From Sphagnum magellanicum (lineage: Eukaryota; Streptophyta; Sphagnopsida; Sphagnales; Sphagnaceae), in contig CM038923.1 in the NCBI GenBank assembly GCA_021904315.1, positions 12,654,038 to 12,718,037 on the forward strand: a DNA stretch of 64,000 bases. The letters are read 5' to 3'. This document shows positions 63,253 through 64,000 of the stretch, piece by piece. Each line of letters begins with the position of its first letter. Positions within the stretch are counted from its first letter, which is position 1. Below the pieces are notes generated by a model. The model was not told the origin of the DNA. It ran no database searches and saw only the letters and a program-made list of their open reading frames with translations. The translations under genes were made by a program, and so were the position numbers.

Positions 63253-64000
63253 ATACAACAAGGACGTCGTGAAGCTTCCCCTTAATCCGGACGGACAATA
63301 GCTAAATATAACAAGACTTGCACATGTTAGCAGTTTAGCTTCTTGGGGAGGGAGGAAAAGGTGTAGCAAAAGAGCAGGCGTGCTCTTGAAGGGAATGGAG
63401 CAGCGGTTGTATGGCAGTAAAGGTGAAGCGCCCGGGCTTATAATAATTGCAGCCCCAACCACCCAGGCCCTGTGTTTCTCCAGGTGTCAAGACGAGGACG
63501 ATATGGGATTAAAGTGAGATGCTATGGAGAATATGTTGGGGAATACATTGGGAACTTGGGCAACATATTGGGAACCCATTAAGAACTTAAAGGGAACACA
63601 TTGGGAACGAGAGAAAAATGAAAAAAAAATCCTTCTAGCTCCCAGCAAAGCCTTGGGTGAGCACCTAATAGCAATTTAATTCAGTTTCCATGGCCACAAG
63701 GCATTTCAGTCCTTCAAAATGGTTCATTCTGTGAAGCAGAAGGCCCCATGCTAGATTTTATTGGACTCCACGGAATGGGAAGGAAATAAACTAGGAAGAA
63801 GAAGAAGAAAAAACCTTAGGACAAAGGATATGACTGACGTAAAGACAAGTATATACCTTTGGACAAAAGATGTGACCAACATAAGGTGTCACGTGTGGTG
63901 CTATTGGGAACAAGAGTTTGGGGAACCTATGGGAACATATTTAGCGCACCATTGGTTGGTTTCAGAAACTGTTGTTGTGGACAAAAAGAATACCACTGTG
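63253..64000 (-). repeat. Downstream flank with a minus-strand copy of the dispersed family
   Basis: From about 63520, phrases such as cattgggaacttgggcaaca and aagggaacacattgggaacg are the reverse complement of the 'ttcccaa' part of the family at 33920-34325. gtgctattgggaacaagagt at about 63898 is the reverse complement of its 'cccaatagcac' landmark. A copy of the 60990 phrase (aatgggaaggaaataaacta) lies at 63774. No gene is seen to the end of the window. Confidence 0.55.

Noticed and set aside
63428..63445. The palindrome gcccgggc as a Helitron 3' terminal hairpin
   Set aside because: No CTRR end follows at the expected distance and the stem is only 8 bp.

Overview
This is nuclear DNA of a land plant. 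The three recognisable host genes are plant-type: a large N-myristoylatable glutaredoxin-domain protein with a C-terminal CxxC tail, a KORRIGAN-type membrane endoglucanase, and V-ATPase subunit B, whose 14 coding exons join into an uninterrupted 487-residue frame. Long introns, very AT-rich intergenic DNA and the mix of mobile elements (Penelope-like, pogo-like, endonuclease-bearing Helitron, methyltransferase-bearing Ty3/Gypsy) would fit a seed-free plant such as a fern, lycophyte or bryophyte, but the species cannot be fixed from the sequence.

Layout. 1-4.6 kb: minisatellites and AT-rich intergenic DNA. 4.65-6.4 kb (-): glutaredoxin-family gene, with a 104-bp tandem repeat in its upstream region. 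7.2-19.8 kb: no intact gene; it holds satellite-like repeats, a foldback pair of a dispersed repeat family that recurs through the window, a perfect 21-bp hairpin and a decayed pogo/CENP-B-type transposase. 19.9-28.1 kb (+): V-ATPase subunit B with a non-coding leader exon; its largest intron (2.1 kb) contains a broken Penelope-like reverse transcriptase. 29.6-31.5 kb (-): an intronless KORRIGAN-like GH9 gene, convergent with the V-ATPase gene. 33-36.7 kb: small repeats.

36.7-42.7 kb (-): a heavily decayed Helitron-superfamily element (Rep, PIF1-like helicase and a C-terminal endonuclease/exonuclease/phosphatase domain, i.e. Helentron-like). 42.9-52.0 kb (-): a Ty3/Gypsy retrotransposon with one visible LTR. 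Its reading frame runs Gag (two CCHC knuckles), protease, a complete-length C5-cytosine DNA methyltransferase domain, reverse transcriptase, RNase H, integrase and a C-terminal PHD finger. At least 19 in-frame stops and two frameshifts show it is dead, but the domain order is clear. 52-60.8 kb: AT-rich arrays with no genes. 60.8-64 kb: a first-exon fragment of a casein kinase II alpha gene, a 250-bp tandem duplication, and the C-terminal half of a plant Helitron helicase.

The most interesting item is the retrotransposon carrying both a DNA methyltransferase (a writer) and a PHD finger (a potential histone reader). The premature stops are biased to TAG, as expected if methylated CAG sites deaminated, which suggests the copy was itself methylated. 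The host genes are housekeeping functions (proton pumping into endomembranes, cellulose and wall assembly, redox or iron-sulfur-type biology) and share no evident operon-like relationship.
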